32,814 nucleotides of DNA from Gudongella sp046224405 (GTDB lineage: Bacteria; Bacillota; Clostridia; Tissierellales; Tissierellaceae): assembly GCF_046224405.1 (NCBI RefSeq), contig NZ_JBJXRK010000026.1:1-32814 (forward strand). Direction: 5' to 3'. Below are positions 15,615 through 23,684 of this stretch, one piece after another. Numbering within the stretch: position 1 is the first letter of the stretch; every line of letters begins with the position of its first letter. Made by a program: the position numbers and the translations under genes. The notes under the pieces were generated by a model. That model did no database searches, was not told where the DNA came from, and saw only the letters and a program-made list of their open reading frames with translations.

Positions 15615-16826
15615 ATGGGAAATACATTAAAGAACACTGATATGGAACAAGAACTGAACCCTGGTCATGATGTAGCGGAGCTTGCAGCTACCCTTGTCAG
15701 GATACCAAGCTGCTCAGAAACATTCAGTAGGGAAAATGCAATGGCTATGCATATCCATTCCATCTTTCAGGCTGAGGGTATAAGCTCTGAGCTTATTGAG
15801 GTAGAGGAAAATCATTTCAATGTAACTGCAACAATAAAAGGGACAGGAGAGGGCAAGTCTCTTATGCTATGCGGACACCTTGACACAGTTCCCGCATATG
15901 ATATGGAAGATCACCTCTCAGGTTCCATAATAGATGGAAGATTATACGGTAGGGGATCCTGTGACATGAAAGGAGCCTTAGCCGCCATGATTTATGCAAT
16001 TATTGATATAAAAAGATCAGGGGTCCAACTGAAGGGTGACCTTGTCTTCGCAGGTGTGATAGAAGAAGAGATAGGCGGTAAAGGAATTGGGCATATAGCC
16101 AAGCATGGACCTTTTGTTGATGGGGCTGTCATTGGAGAACCTACTGATATGAGGGTTGCCTTGGGGCATAAGGGATTAGAGTGGATCAAGATTGATGTTA
16201 AAGGGAAAAAAGTTCATGGTGGGAAAATGGACAAGGGAGTGAATGCCATAGTAATGGCAGGAATTTTAGTTGAAAAAATTCACAGGGAATACACACAGGT
16301 ACTTAGAGGTAGAAGTCATCCGATACTAGGAAGTCCAACCATCAATATTGGAAGGATTTTTGGTGGTGACCAGCCAAGCACCGTGCCTGGAACCTGTACA
16401 ATTGAGATTGATAGAAGGTGGATTCCTGAGGAAACTCTGGACCAGGTATATCAAGAGCTCGAAAGCTTAATTGATAACATTAGATCCGAGGAACCACGGT
16501 TTTCAGCTACGGTAAGAAGCTACAAAGAACCAAATGAAATACCACCCCACAGGCCATTTTGCACAGAAGCAACGGATCCATTGGCTAGTAAAGCCATGAA
16601 GGTTCTTGGAAGATTGGGAATCGTTGAAATCAAGCCCACTGATTTCCCGGCATGGTCTGATGCTGGTGTACTTGCTGATCTTACAGAAGCTAGATGTATA
16701 ATCGTAGGGCCAGGGGACTTGGAGCTTGCTCACACAGCAGAAGAGAGCATTGCTGTTGAGGATCTGGAAGTAGCAAGATGTTTTTACAGGGAGCTGGCTG
16801 TGGATTACTGTGGATTGGAGGAGTAG
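15615..16826 (+). CDS. M20-family metallopeptidase (ArgE/DapE/CPG2-like)
   Basis: This 403-residue cytoplasmic amidohydrolase belongs to family M20, whose members remove acyl groups from amino acids or cleave dipeptides with a two-zinc site. Metal and catalytic residues are visible: His88 and Asp90 in CGHLDTVP, Asp117 in GRGSCDMKG, the Glu150/Glu151 pair in VIEEEIGGKG, Glu175 in IGEPTD and a late His in LAHTAEES. A dimerisation domain interrupts the catalytic domain at about 185-290. Annotation as acetylornithine deacetylase or succinyl-diaminopimelate desuccinylase would be by family only. Its place behind a peptide transporter favours peptide or acyl-amino-acid hydrolysis. Confidence 0.9.
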   Translation: MGNTLKNTDMEQELNPGHDVAELAATLVRIPSCSETFSRENAMAMHIHSIFQAEGISSELIEVEENHFNVTATIKGTGEGKSLMLCGHLDTVPAYDMEDHLSGSIIDGRLYGRGSCDMKGALAAMIYAIIDIKRSGVQLKGDLVFAGVIEEEIGGKGIGHIAKHGPFVDGAVIGEPTDMRVALGHKGLEWIKIDVKGKKVHGGKMDKGVNAIVMAGILVEKIHREYTQVLRGRSHPILGSPTINIGRIFGGDQPSTVPGTCTIEIDRRWIPEETLDQVYQELESLIDNIRSEEPRFSATVRSYKEPNEIPPHRPFCTEATDPLASKAMKVLGRLGIVEIKPTDFPAWSDAGVLADLTEARCIIVGPGDLELAHTAEESIAVEDLEVARCFYRELAVDYCGLEE

Positions 16827-16832
16827 ATGCTT

Positions 16833-18134
16833 ATGAGTAAAGATTTTCTTGATTCTTATATAGAGTCCTCAAAAGATGAAATGATGGGGCACATCCTAAA
16901 AATTGTTTCCATTCCTAGCTTTACAGGTAATATCGTGGAGAACAAGAAATGCCTTCAATATGTTCTTGACCTTGCTGAAAAGTTTGGATTCAAGACAATG
17001 ACTACATCTGACATGTCTGTAGGCATAGTCGAAATGGGAGAAGGGCAAGAGTGCTTGGGCATACTGGTCCATGTGGATATTGTAGGTATAGGCGATCCTG
17101 AAAAGTGGACAAATGGTCCATTTGAAGGGGTCTGCAGGGATGGTTTCATCTGGGGAAGAGGTACATCTGATGATAAGGGTGCTGTTATTATGAGCCTTTA
17201 TGCCATGAAGGCAGTATTGGACTCAGGGGTTAAGTTTAACAGGAAGGTCTGGCTCATCATAGGCACAAGTGAGGAAGGTGAATGGACAGACATGGAGACA
17301 TTCAAGAAGGAATTCACCGTTCCTGATTTCGGTTTTTCTCCTGACGGAGAATTTCCAGTATTCAACGTGGAAAAGGGGTATGCTGATGTAATACTAAGCT
17401 TTGAGGAGCCAATGCTTTCAAGCATTTTGGAGCTCAAGGGAGGGGACAGCCCTAATACAGTACCATCGAAGGCTTATATCAGGCTTAATGATGGCAGAGA
17501 GATTACGGTCCATGGGATTTCTACACATAGTTCCACTCCTGAAGAAGGCAACAATCCCATAATTGAATTGTGTGGAAAGTTGAGGGATAGGGAAGAAAGT
17601 TTTAGGTTTGCAAGATTTGTCTCCAGACACCTTACAAATGATGGGAAACCTAATGATTTAAACATAGATGACGGTTTGGATAACTACCAAGGCGAGCATG
17701 TGGGAATCACCACTGCTGCACCAACAGTCCTCAAGCTGGAAAATGGCAAGTTGGTGCTCAATGTAAATATTAGACAAAAGTATGGAACCACACTTGAAAA
17801 AATATCAAGGGGATTTCAAGAAAAATCTGATGAATTTGGATATAGCTATGAGATAAGCAATTACCTTGAGCCAATGAGGGTTTCCGGCGACCTTCCTTTT
17901 CTAAATATAATGAGGGAAGTCAGTAGAGAGTATGGAGTAGATGATAGCCTCAAGGTTGCCGCTGGAACAAGCTACGCAAAATCCATGGAAAGGTTTGTTT
18001 CATGGGGGCCTGTTTTCCCTGAAGACCCTCAGACAGCCCATATGGAGGATGAAAGGATATCAGTCGAGACAATGCTCTTGGCAGCTAAGCTTTATGCTTA
18101 TTTTGTTTACAGGATGGCGAATGAAGAATACTAA
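16833..18134 (+). CDS. M20-family dipeptidase (PepV/Sapep-like)
   Basis: The 433-residue protein matches the PepV-type branch of M20, cytoplasmic dipeptidases of Firmicutes. His80 and Asp82 lie in VHVDIVGIGD, Asp113/Asp114 in GRGTSDDKGA, the Glu pair in IIGTSEEGEW, an Asp in SPDGEFPVF, and a late His in TAHMEDERIS. The inserted lid domain carries HGISTHSSTPEEG. ATG occurs at 16827 and at 16833; GGAGGAG (16817-16823) is three and nine bases away respectively, so I choose 16833. It would finish peptide breakdown after uptake by the transporter encoded in the same operon. Confidence 0.92.
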   Translation: MSKDFLDSYIESSKDEMMGHILKIVSIPSFTGNIVENKKCLQYVLDLAEKFGFKTMTTSDMSVGIVEMGEGQECLGILVHVDIVGIGDPEKWTNGPFEGVCRDGFIWGRGTSDDKGAVIMSLYAMKAVLDSGVKFNRKVWLIIGTSEEGEWTDMETFKKEFTVPDFGFSPDGEFPVFNVEKGYADVILSFEEPMLSSILELKGGDSPNTVPSKAYIRLNDGREITVHGISTHSSTPEEGNNPIIELCGKLRDREESFRFARFVSRHLTNDGKPNDLNIDDGLDNYQGEHVGITTAAPTVLKLENGKLVLNVNIRQKYGTTLEKISRGFQEKSDEFGYSYEISNYLEPMRVSGDLPFLNIMREVSREYGVDDSLKVAAGTSYAKSMERFVSWGPVFPEDPQTAHMEDERISVETMLLAAKLYAYFVYRMANEEY

Positions 18135-18159
18135 GTGTTGGAGTTGAGGTGATGAGAGT

Positions 18160-18924
18160 ATGGAGTTGAAGATAAAGGACAAGATGACCAGCTTGGAAAA
18201 AGGCTTATATCTTTTAAGCCTGTTTGCTGAGGAACCGTATGAGCTTTCAGTTCCTGATCTGGTTGAATTGACTGGTTTTAACAGAACCACTATTTATAGG
18301 ACACTTACATCATTGGAGGAAGCGGGTATGCTTATAAGAGACGATATGGGCAAGGTCTACAAAATGGGACCGATGACCTACCACATGGGAAATGTATACC
18401 TGCATCATGCAAACTATAAGAAGAGCATAGAAGCAATCCTCAAGAAAATATCCAATGAATCCAAGGAGTCTGTGGGAATTGCTCATAGAGAGGGACATAA
18501 TGTGATTTCCATATATGCTATAGAAAACAACCACCACCTTAAGGTAAACGACAAACCAGGAACATTCTATTCAATGAATAAGGGATGCTTTGGAAAATGC
18601 CTTATGGCGTATTACAATGAAGATATTGTAAAATCAATGCTTGAAGAAGCTGTGTTTGAAAAGACCGCTTCAAAGACGTTAACAACAAAGGAAGAAATAC
18701 TATCTGAATATGAGCAAATAAGAAAACAGGGTTTTGTAATCAGTCTGGATGAGGTTGCCTCATATATTTGCGGAGTCGGGGTACCATTGAGAAGTCCAGA
18801 TGGAAGGGTTGATAACGTAGTCGCTATCTCCTTTTTACGTCAAGGGGACTATGAAGAAAAAATAGAAAGATTTAAAGAGATCCTGTTCAAGTACAAAGAG
18901 GAGATTGAAAGATACCTTATATAG
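18160..18924 (+). CDS. IclR-family transcriptional regulator
   Basis: This 254-residue regulator has an N-terminal winged helix-turn-helix at about 28-62 (LSVPDLVELTGFNRTTIYRT) and a C-terminal effector-binding IclR domain at about 75-254, including SLDEVASYICGVGVPL. The length is typical of the family. It is the last gene of the peptide operon, 25 bases after the dipeptidase gene, and is followed by a terminator. Regulation of its own operon through the palindrome at 9143-9157 is a plausible inference. The effector could be a peptide, amino acid or muropeptide product. AGGTGATGAGAGT precedes the ATG. Confidence 0.92.
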   Translation: MELKIKDKMTSLEKGLYLLSLFAEEPYELSVPDLVELTGFNRTTIYRTLTSLEEAGMLIRDDMGKVYKMGPMTYHMGNVYLHHANYKKSIEAILKKISNESKESVGIAHREGHNVISIYAIENNHHLKVNDKPGTFYSMNKGCFGKCLMAYYNEDIVKSMLEEAVFEKTASKTLTTKEEILSEYEQIRKQGFVISLDEVASYICGVGVPLRSPDGRVDNVVAISFLRQGDYEEKIERFKEILFKYKEEIERYLI

Positions 18925-19018
18925 TTCTAACTTTTCGATTGTTGGATTGAAATCACAAATCGTACAGAATAGGATTTAGTGACAAAACAAATATAGATAC
19001 TTCTCCGCCAGAAACCTT

Positions 19019-19046
19019 AGACTTTCCAAATCGGAAAGTCTTTTTT
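19019..19046 (+). terminator. Rho-independent terminator of the peptide operon
   Basis: AGACTTTCC (19019-19027) pairs perfectly with GGAAAGTCT (19033-19041) around a five-base loop and runs into a T tract. Confidence 0.92.
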
Positions 19047-19073
19047 GTTCAAGAGAGTAAAAAGGGGTATACT
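19045..19073 (+). promoter_or_regulatory. Promoter candidate for the 570-residue membrane protein gene
   Basis: TTGTTC (19045-19050) and TATACT (19068-19073) are separated by 17 bases, starting within the T tract of the preceding terminator. Confidence 0.5.
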
Positions 19074-19136
19074 TAGAGAGGTAACAAGTATATTCAAATA
19101 TGATCTAGAGTTTGAAGTGATAGGGAGGAGTACATA

Positions 19137-20849
19137 ATGGATTTCAACAATAACAACTTTAAGGGTTTCAACTTTAACTTTGGGAAAGGTCCCGGAACTT
19201 GGAATCAGCAGGGTTCGTCCAAGGGCTTTAGGGAAAGCTACGAAGATTTCAAGCAGGAGATGAGGGCTAGGGACGCCAACCGCAAGGGGAAGCATCCCTT
19301 CATAATCATCCTTGCTACGCTTGTCATAATGTTTGCCTTTTTCTTTGTGACCCTCCCTGCCTTGAACTTTATGGCTCACGAATTTTACAGTTTTCTGATT
19401 GTAGCGGTTTTGGTATATAACGGGCTGAATCTGCTTTTTGGGAAGATGTCCATTATGCGTACAGGCTTTGTTTCATTAATCCTTTTGGGGGTGTTGATTG
19501 TTGCACCCATTGTACTGGGATTCTTGTCCCAGCCCATATTCAATGCAAAGAAGTATTCAGCCCTAATACCGGTTGAAGATGCCAACTTTGCTGATACGGT
19601 GGAGGAGATAAGCTATGACAAGGTGCCCGTTGTGGACCGGGATGCTGCAGTTGTGATCGGAGCCAGGCAGATGGGTTCTGTCCAGGAGGTTGTATCCCAG
19701 TTTGAAATAAACGAGAATTATACCCAGATTAACATTCAGGGTGTACCTGTAAGGGTATCACCCTTGGCATACTCAGACCTGGTAAAGTACTTCCTGAACT
19801 TCAGGAACGGAATCCCCTATTACGTGAAAATAGATATGGCAACACAGGAGGCTGACCTTGTAAAGCTTGTGGAACCCCTGAAGTATTCAAAGAGCGACAT
19901 CCTTATGAGGGACATCACAAGGCATATCAGGTTCAGGCATCCCACCAAGATGTTTGGGGAGACCAACTTTGAGGTGGATGATGAAGGAAAGGGATTCTAT
20001 ATAACATCAGTTTTGACTAGAAGGATTGGAATCTTCGGAGGTACGGACATCAAGGGAGCCATAGTCACCAACGGCAGCACAGGAGCGTCCACCTACTATG
20101 ATGTTGCCGATGTTCCTTCCTGGGTGGACCGGGTATATCCTTCAAGCCTTGTAATTCAGCAGCTGGATTACAGGGGGAGTCTCTCAGACGGTTTCATTAA
20201 CTCCATAATCGGTCAGAGGAATGTTACAAGGACAACCCAGGGATACAACTATGTTCCCCTGGATGATGACATTTACCTCTACACCGGATCCACTTCCATA
20301 AGGAGTGATTCATCCAACCTTGGATTCTATTTTGTAAACCTTAGAACCAAGGAGGCCAAGTTTTTCTCCGTACCCTCGGCGGATGAGGTATCTGCAATGA
20401 ACTCGGCCACCGGACAGATACAGGAGAAGAACTATACACCGGCATTTCCTATCCTATTGAACATACAGGATCGGCCAACATACCTGATAGGATTGAAGGA
20501 TGCTTCAGGGTTGGCAAAGATGTTCGCATTGGTGGATGCTGAAAACTATCAGAATGTTACCGTGGGAAACACTGTCCAGGAGGTCATGAACCAGTATTAC
20601 ATTAGAACTGATACCTCAGGCATCCCAGGTGCTGATGCAGATGAACGGTCAATTGTAATTGAAAGGATGCAGAGTGTGGTAGTTGATGGAAACACCATCT
20701 ACTACATCATGGCAAGGGGCGAGGATACTGTGTATGTGGGCAACGCAAAGAAGCTGGGAGCTTCCATTGTGTTTGCAAAACCGGGGGATACCTTGAATGT
20801 CTTTGGAAATCCAAAGGAAAATCAGTTTGATATTCTCGAGATTAGATAA
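19137..20849 (+). CDS. Conserved membrane protein of unknown function
   Basis: This 570-residue protein starts with an Asn/Phe/Gly-rich soluble segment (residues 1-50, for example NNNNFKGFNFNFGKG), then three hydrophobic helices at about 55-75, 82-100 and 105-128. A large extracytoplasmic domain fills residues 130-570. I remember proteins with the same core, such as VSQFEINENYTQIN and GIFGGTDIKGAIV, as a family in Clostridia and Lachnospiraceae sometimes labelled CvpA-like or Tat signal, but no function is established to my knowledge. It has its own promoter, a GGGAGGAG ribosome binding site and a terminator, so it is a single-gene unit. GC content looks higher than in the first 6 kb. Confidence 0.75.
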   Translation: MDFNNNNFKGFNFNFGKGPGTWNQQGSSKGFRESYEDFKQEMRARDANRKGKHPFIIILATLVIMFAFFFVTLPALNFMAHEFYSFLIVAVLVYNGLNLLFGKMSIMRTGFVSLILLGVLIVAPIVLGFLSQPIFNAKKYSALIPVEDANFADTVEEISYDKVPVVDRDAAVVIGARQMGSVQEVVSQFEINENYTQINIQGVPVRVSPLAYSDLVKYFLNFRNGIPYYVKIDMATQEADLVKLVEPLKYSKSDILMRDITRHIRFRHPTKMFGETNFEVDDEGKGFYITSVLTRRIGIFGGTDIKGAIVTNGSTGASTYYDVADVPSWVDRVYPSSLVIQQLDYRGSLSDGFINSIIGQRNVTRTTQGYNYVPLDDDIYLYTGSTSIRSDSSNLGFYFVNLRTKEAKFFSVPSADEVSAMNSATGQIQEKNYTPAFPILLNIQDRPTYLIGLKDASGLAKMFALVDAENYQNVTVGNTVQEVMNQYYIRTDTSGIPGADADERSIVIERMQSVVVDGNTIYYIMARGEDTVYVGNAKKLGASIVFAKPGDTLNVFGNPKENQFDILEIR

Positions 20850-20881
20850 TAGATAGGACATTATATACTTTGTTTAAATGG

Positions 20882-20912
20882 AGGCTTTTCCATATTGTGT
20901 GGAAAAGCCTTT
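20882..20912 (+). terminator. Rho-independent terminator after the 570-residue protein gene
   Basis: AGGCTTTTCCA (20882-20892) pairs perfectly with TGGAAAAGCCT (20900-20910) around a seven-base loop. The following T run is short. Confidence 0.75.
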
Positions 20913-21126
20913 AAAATATTTTGAAGTTAAGCAATGTGGGAGAGACAGCTTCATGGCTCAATAGAAAGCAGGTTAGATGCCCAGGCTTATAGGGTAAATA
21001 ATTAACAGGAAGATGAATAGATGCAGGGATGCCTAGACCTTGGGAGTGTATTTGGACGCTTGCTCTCAGGTGAGCAAGCAGCGTAACCGACCGGTTTGGT
21101 CGGTATTTTTATTGGGAGGGATAATA
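20913..21126 (+). promoter_or_regulatory. Structured 5' leader of the stalk-domain protein gene
   Basis: This non-coding stretch ends in two adjacent hairpins. The first pairs CTTGCTC with GAGCAAG (about 21059-21078) and can extend by ACG with CGT. The second is the terminator-like hairpin listed separately. The ribosome binding site GGGAGGG follows at 21114-21120. Such a layout fits an attenuator or riboswitch. I compared it by memory with c-di-GMP, cobalamin, T-box, TPP and guanidine classes and found no match. No promoter is clear. Confidence 0.4.
21086..21110 (+). terminator. Attenuator-like terminator just before a start codon
   Basis: ACCGACC (21086-21092) pairs with GGTCGGT (21098-21104) around a five-base loop and is followed by ATTTTT. 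It lies 16 bases upstream of the ATG at 21127 with no gene end nearby, so it would stop transcription before the gene unless an alternative fold prevents it. Confidence 0.65.
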
Positions 21127-22440
21127 ATGTTTATTGGAGTGAAAAAATCAATAGTGATGGTCTTATCCATACTTTTGGTGACGATATCACCAACATTCAC
21201 TCTGGCTCAATCAATTCATTATGAAACGCCCTTTGACGGAATAGACTATTCAAGATCAGATCACATAAGGATTTTCATTGATGGTCAAGAGCTGGAGCTT
21301 GATGTGGCACCAAGGATATCAGGTGGAAGGACCCTGGTTCCAATGCGGGCCATATTCGAGGAATTTGGACTCACGGTTAATTGGAATGAGGAGGATAGAA
21401 CTGTAACCGGTGAGGGAGTGGGACTGATAGTGAAATTTGGAATCGACAGCAATCAGGCAACGGTCAACGGCTTGGTCCATACCCTGGATACTCCTGCAAT
21501 GATAGTTGACGGACGGACAATGGTTCCCTTGAGATTCCTATCCGAAGTCCTGGGCTACAATGTTGTTTGGGTAGGTGATTCACAGATGATCCTTCTCAGC
21601 AAGGAGCCTATAATCGAGTGGAGATACGGTGGATTTGAGGCAGCCAAGCCCTACAGGGAGTATGAGTACATGTACTACAATGGAGAGGTAACATCTGAGT
21701 TTAGATATACAGGGACCTTCAAGGATGTCCAGCATATTGACCTCTATGATAAGAACGGAAGAATAATTCCAAATGTTCCGGACTTCAAGGTAAATGAATA
21801 CTCATACCTATGGTCCAACAAATCACCCTTTGAGGGCAAAACCTGGTGGATTCACAGGGATCAGCTGGAAAAGACAAGAAGCATCAGTGTAATAAGTGAA
21901 AGCGAAGGCATGGAGCAGATCAGTATGGTTCAGCTGGAGGCATATGAGACTGTTGGAGGATATGTTCGGATTACTGTTAGGGAGCACTTATTTGACCTAC
22001 AGCTGTGGAAAGACCTGATTGGATCACCTGATTCCAAATATGCTTCTGCAATAAATCCTGAGCTGTTTGATGAGACTGAAATACCAGCCTATGATACCAT
22101 ATTGAGGGTTACTGTTGGAGAAGGTCTGGAAGGGTATATCCCCCTTAAGGGTCTTAAAGGAACCATAGTGGAACCTGACAGGGAAAGCATCTACACTTAC
22201 CTCGAAAAGGATCCCACAACCTTGTTCAACTGGGATAGAATGACCTGGAACAGACTTGATAGGGAGCTTCCATGGGTAGGAATGACGTCAGATATGCTAC
22301 TAGTGAAGCTGAAGGAATCTCCTGACCAGACAGCCAAGATAACAACAGAATTTTCAGTTCTTGAGCTATGGGTATATCAGCATGAATATGGAGATGTAAT
22401 CTACTACTTTGATGACGGAGTATTGGTGAACATGTGGTAA
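21127..22440 (+). CDS. Secreted stalk-domain (copper amine oxidase N-domain) protein
   Basis: This 437-residue protein has a signal peptide at residues 1-29 (hydrophobic core SIVMVLSILLVTISPTFTLA). Next is a copper amine oxidase N-terminal-like, or stalk, domain at about 45-160, with the duplicated signatures RTLVPMRAIFEEFGLTVNW and RTMVPLRFLSEVLGYNVVW. No amine oxidase catalytic domain follows. The C-terminal 270 residues are an unrecognised domain rich in Trp, Tyr and acidic residues. Stalk domains are common in surface proteins of Clostridia and are thought to mediate wall or ligand attachment. The frame is open further upstream, but ATG 21127 has GGGAGGG seven bases before it and begins the signal peptide. 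Confidence 0.85.
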   Translation: MFIGVKKSIVMVLSILLVTISPTFTLAQSIHYETPFDGIDYSRSDHIRIFIDGQELELDVAPRISGGRTLVPMRAIFEEFGLTVNWNEEDRTVTGEGVGLIVKFGIDSNQATVNGLVHTLDTPAMIVDGRTMVPLRFLSEVLGYNVVWVGDSQMILLSKEPIIEWRYGGFEAAKPYREYEYMYYNGEVTSEFRYTGTFKDVQHIDLYDKNGRIIPNVPDFKVNEYSYLWSNKSPFEGKTWWIHRDQLEKTRSISVISESEGMEQISMVQLEAYETVGGYVRITVREHLFDLQLWKDLIGSPDSKYASAINPELFDETEIPAYDTILRVTVGEGLEGYIPLKGLKGTIVEPDRESIYTYLEKDPTTLFNWDRMTWNRLDRELPWVGMTSDMLLVKLKESPDQTAKITTEFSVLELWVYQHEYGDVIYYFDDGVLVNMW

Positions 22441-22442
22441 AG

Positions 22443-22478
22443 AAAAATGATCCCTGGATTTATCCAGGGATCATTTTT
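22443..22478. terminator. Bidirectional terminator between the stalk-domain gene and the ABC ATPase gene
   Basis: AAAAATGATCCCTGGA (22443-22458) and TCCAGGGATCATTTTT (22463-22478) form a perfect 16-bp stem with loop TTTA. The flanking A and T runs serve convergent transcription. Confidence 0.93.
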
Positions 22479-22491
22479 AAGGAACTTAACC

Positions 22492-23268
22492 CTAAAGATC
22501 AAAGCCCACTGAATACCTTTCATTGGAATTTGAACAATTGACCTCTGTTTCAAAAAAATCAGTTAGGTTCTCTTTTGTAAGCAGGTCCTTTGTGTACCCC
22601 TTTGAGTGGATTTCGCCCCTCCTCATCAATAGTGCATGAGAGAAAACCGGTAGGATCTCCTCGGTCTGGTGGGTAACATAAATTAGGGTAGGAGCATTTT
22701 CGCTCCTTGCCAAACCATCGATTGTTGCAAGCACCTTTTCCCTTGAGAATATATCCAGTCCCGAGCATGGTTCATCAAGTATAAGCAGACTAGGCTTAGC
22801 CATCAGGCCTCTTGCAATGAGAATTCTCTGCTTCTCTCCCTGTGACAGGGTGTTGTATATCCTGTCTGCCAAATGTCTGCAATCAAGAAGATGCAACAGT
22901 TCCATTGCGTACTCCACATCTTCGACTATGGGATCCTCAAACAGACCGATTGATGCGTACCTGCCACTTACAACTATCTCCAATGCAGTTTCATTTCCGT
23001 ATAGCTTTTCAGCAAGGGCAGTACTCACCCAGCCAATTGACTTTCTAAGCTCTCTCAGGTCATATCCGCCAAAAGTCTTTCCCAGCACTGAGACAGCACC
23101 TTCTGAAGGGAAAATATATCCGTTGATCATATTCAGAAGGGTAGTCTTTCCTGAGCCGTTAAGACCAAGTATAGCCCAGTTCTCACCTTCCTTGACTGTC
23201 CAGTCTATATTTTTCAATATGTATTTTGAATTCCTTGAAATTGAGACGCCCCTTACCTTGATTACCAT
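22492..23268 (-). CDS. ABC transporter ATP-binding protein (YlmA-like)
   Basis: This 258-residue stand-alone ATPase has Walker A GLNGSGKTT near residue 41, a Q-loop region with SIGWVSTALAEKLYGNETAL, the signature LSQGEKQR, Walker B LLILDEPCSGLD and the switch His in IYVTHQTEEI. The overall pattern recalls B. subtilis YlmA. No permease or binding protein gene adjoins it, so its transported substrate, if any, is unknown. Use of the ATG at 23268 is supported by GAAAGGAAG upstream; an extension to 23355 lacks a ribosome binding site. It diverges from the hydrogenase operon and shares the region containing the Rex-like site at 23401. Confidence 0.9.
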   Translation of the reverse strand: MVIKVRGVSISRNSKYILKNIDWTVKEGENWAILGLNGSGKTTLLNMINGYIFPSEGAVSVLGKTFGGYDLRELRKSIGWVSTALAEKLYGNETALEIVVSGRYASIGLFEDPIVEDVEYAMELLHLLDCRHLADRIYNTLSQGEKQRILIARGLMAKPSLLILDEPCSGLDIFSREKVLATIDGLARSENAPTLIYVTHQTEEILPVFSHALLMRRGEIHSKGYTKDLLTKENLTDFFETEVNCSNSNERYSVGFDL

Positions 23269-23400
23269 ATCGTGACTTCCTTTCTGATTAAGACTTTTGA
23301 AGATTATATCACTAATGATCATTTTATTGAACCATAGAAGCGCTTTTAATAGCAAGAGTTTTACTCCTGTAAGTTAATGATAATAAAAAGATCGAAATAA

Positions 23401-23418
23401 GTGTTAATGAATTAACAA
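23401..23418. promoter_or_regulatory. Rex-like operator, site 1
   Basis: GTGTTAA-TGAA-TTAACAA matches the clostridial Rex consensus TTGTTAANNNNTTAACAA at 13 of 14 defined positions. Rex senses the NADH/NAD ratio and represses fermentation and hydrogenase genes. This copy is 133 bases from the divergent ATPase gene and 267 bases from hydC, so it may serve either. No gene is supported in the surrounding region 23269-23684. Confidence 0.65.
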
Positions 23419-23632
23419 AATAAAGAATAATGGGATGTCTATAATAAATCAAACCCAAAATTCATTAGATGTAAAAGAGCGGCGTATATGGACTTCTTTT
23501 AAGTGTTGCGATTTAAACATTTGTCATCAATTGAAGCCAAAGTTCAGAAAATACTTGGATTGGAGGACAATTGCGACTAATGAGAAAACATATATAAATT
23601 TACATAATACTATTTTATTTTGGGTAAAAATT

Positions 23633-23641
23633 TGCTATAGT
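23633..23641 (+). promoter_or_regulatory. Extended -10 promoter of the hydrogenase operon
   Basis: TGCTATAGT is an extended -10 element (TGn plus TATAGT at 23636-23641). The -35 region about 17 bases upstream (TTTTAT) is weak, which an extended -10 can compensate. It lies 43 bases before the hydC start codon. Confidence 0.5.
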
Positions 23642-23654
23642 AGTCATAGTTGCT

Positions 23655-23672
23655 ATGTTAAATAAATAACAA
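23655..23672. promoter_or_regulatory. Rex-like operator, site 2
   Basis: ATGTTAA-ATAA-ATAACAA matches 12 of 14 defined positions of TTGTTAANNNNTTAACAA. It lies immediately after the -10 element and just before the ribosome binding site AAAGGAGTGAG, where bound Rex would block transcription of hydC. Confidence 0.5.
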
Positions 23673-23684
23673 AGGAGTGAGAAG

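Noticed and set aside
20913..21126. c-di-GMP-I riboswitch upstream of the stalk-domain gene
   Set aside because: The conserved GGACGCAAAGC-type core and the characteristic receptor sequences are absent; only a terminator-like hairpin is certain.
23435..23665. Plus-strand 76-codon frame before hydC
   Set aside because: It lacks a ribosome binding site, is not protein-like and covers the probable hydC promoter and Rex-like operator.
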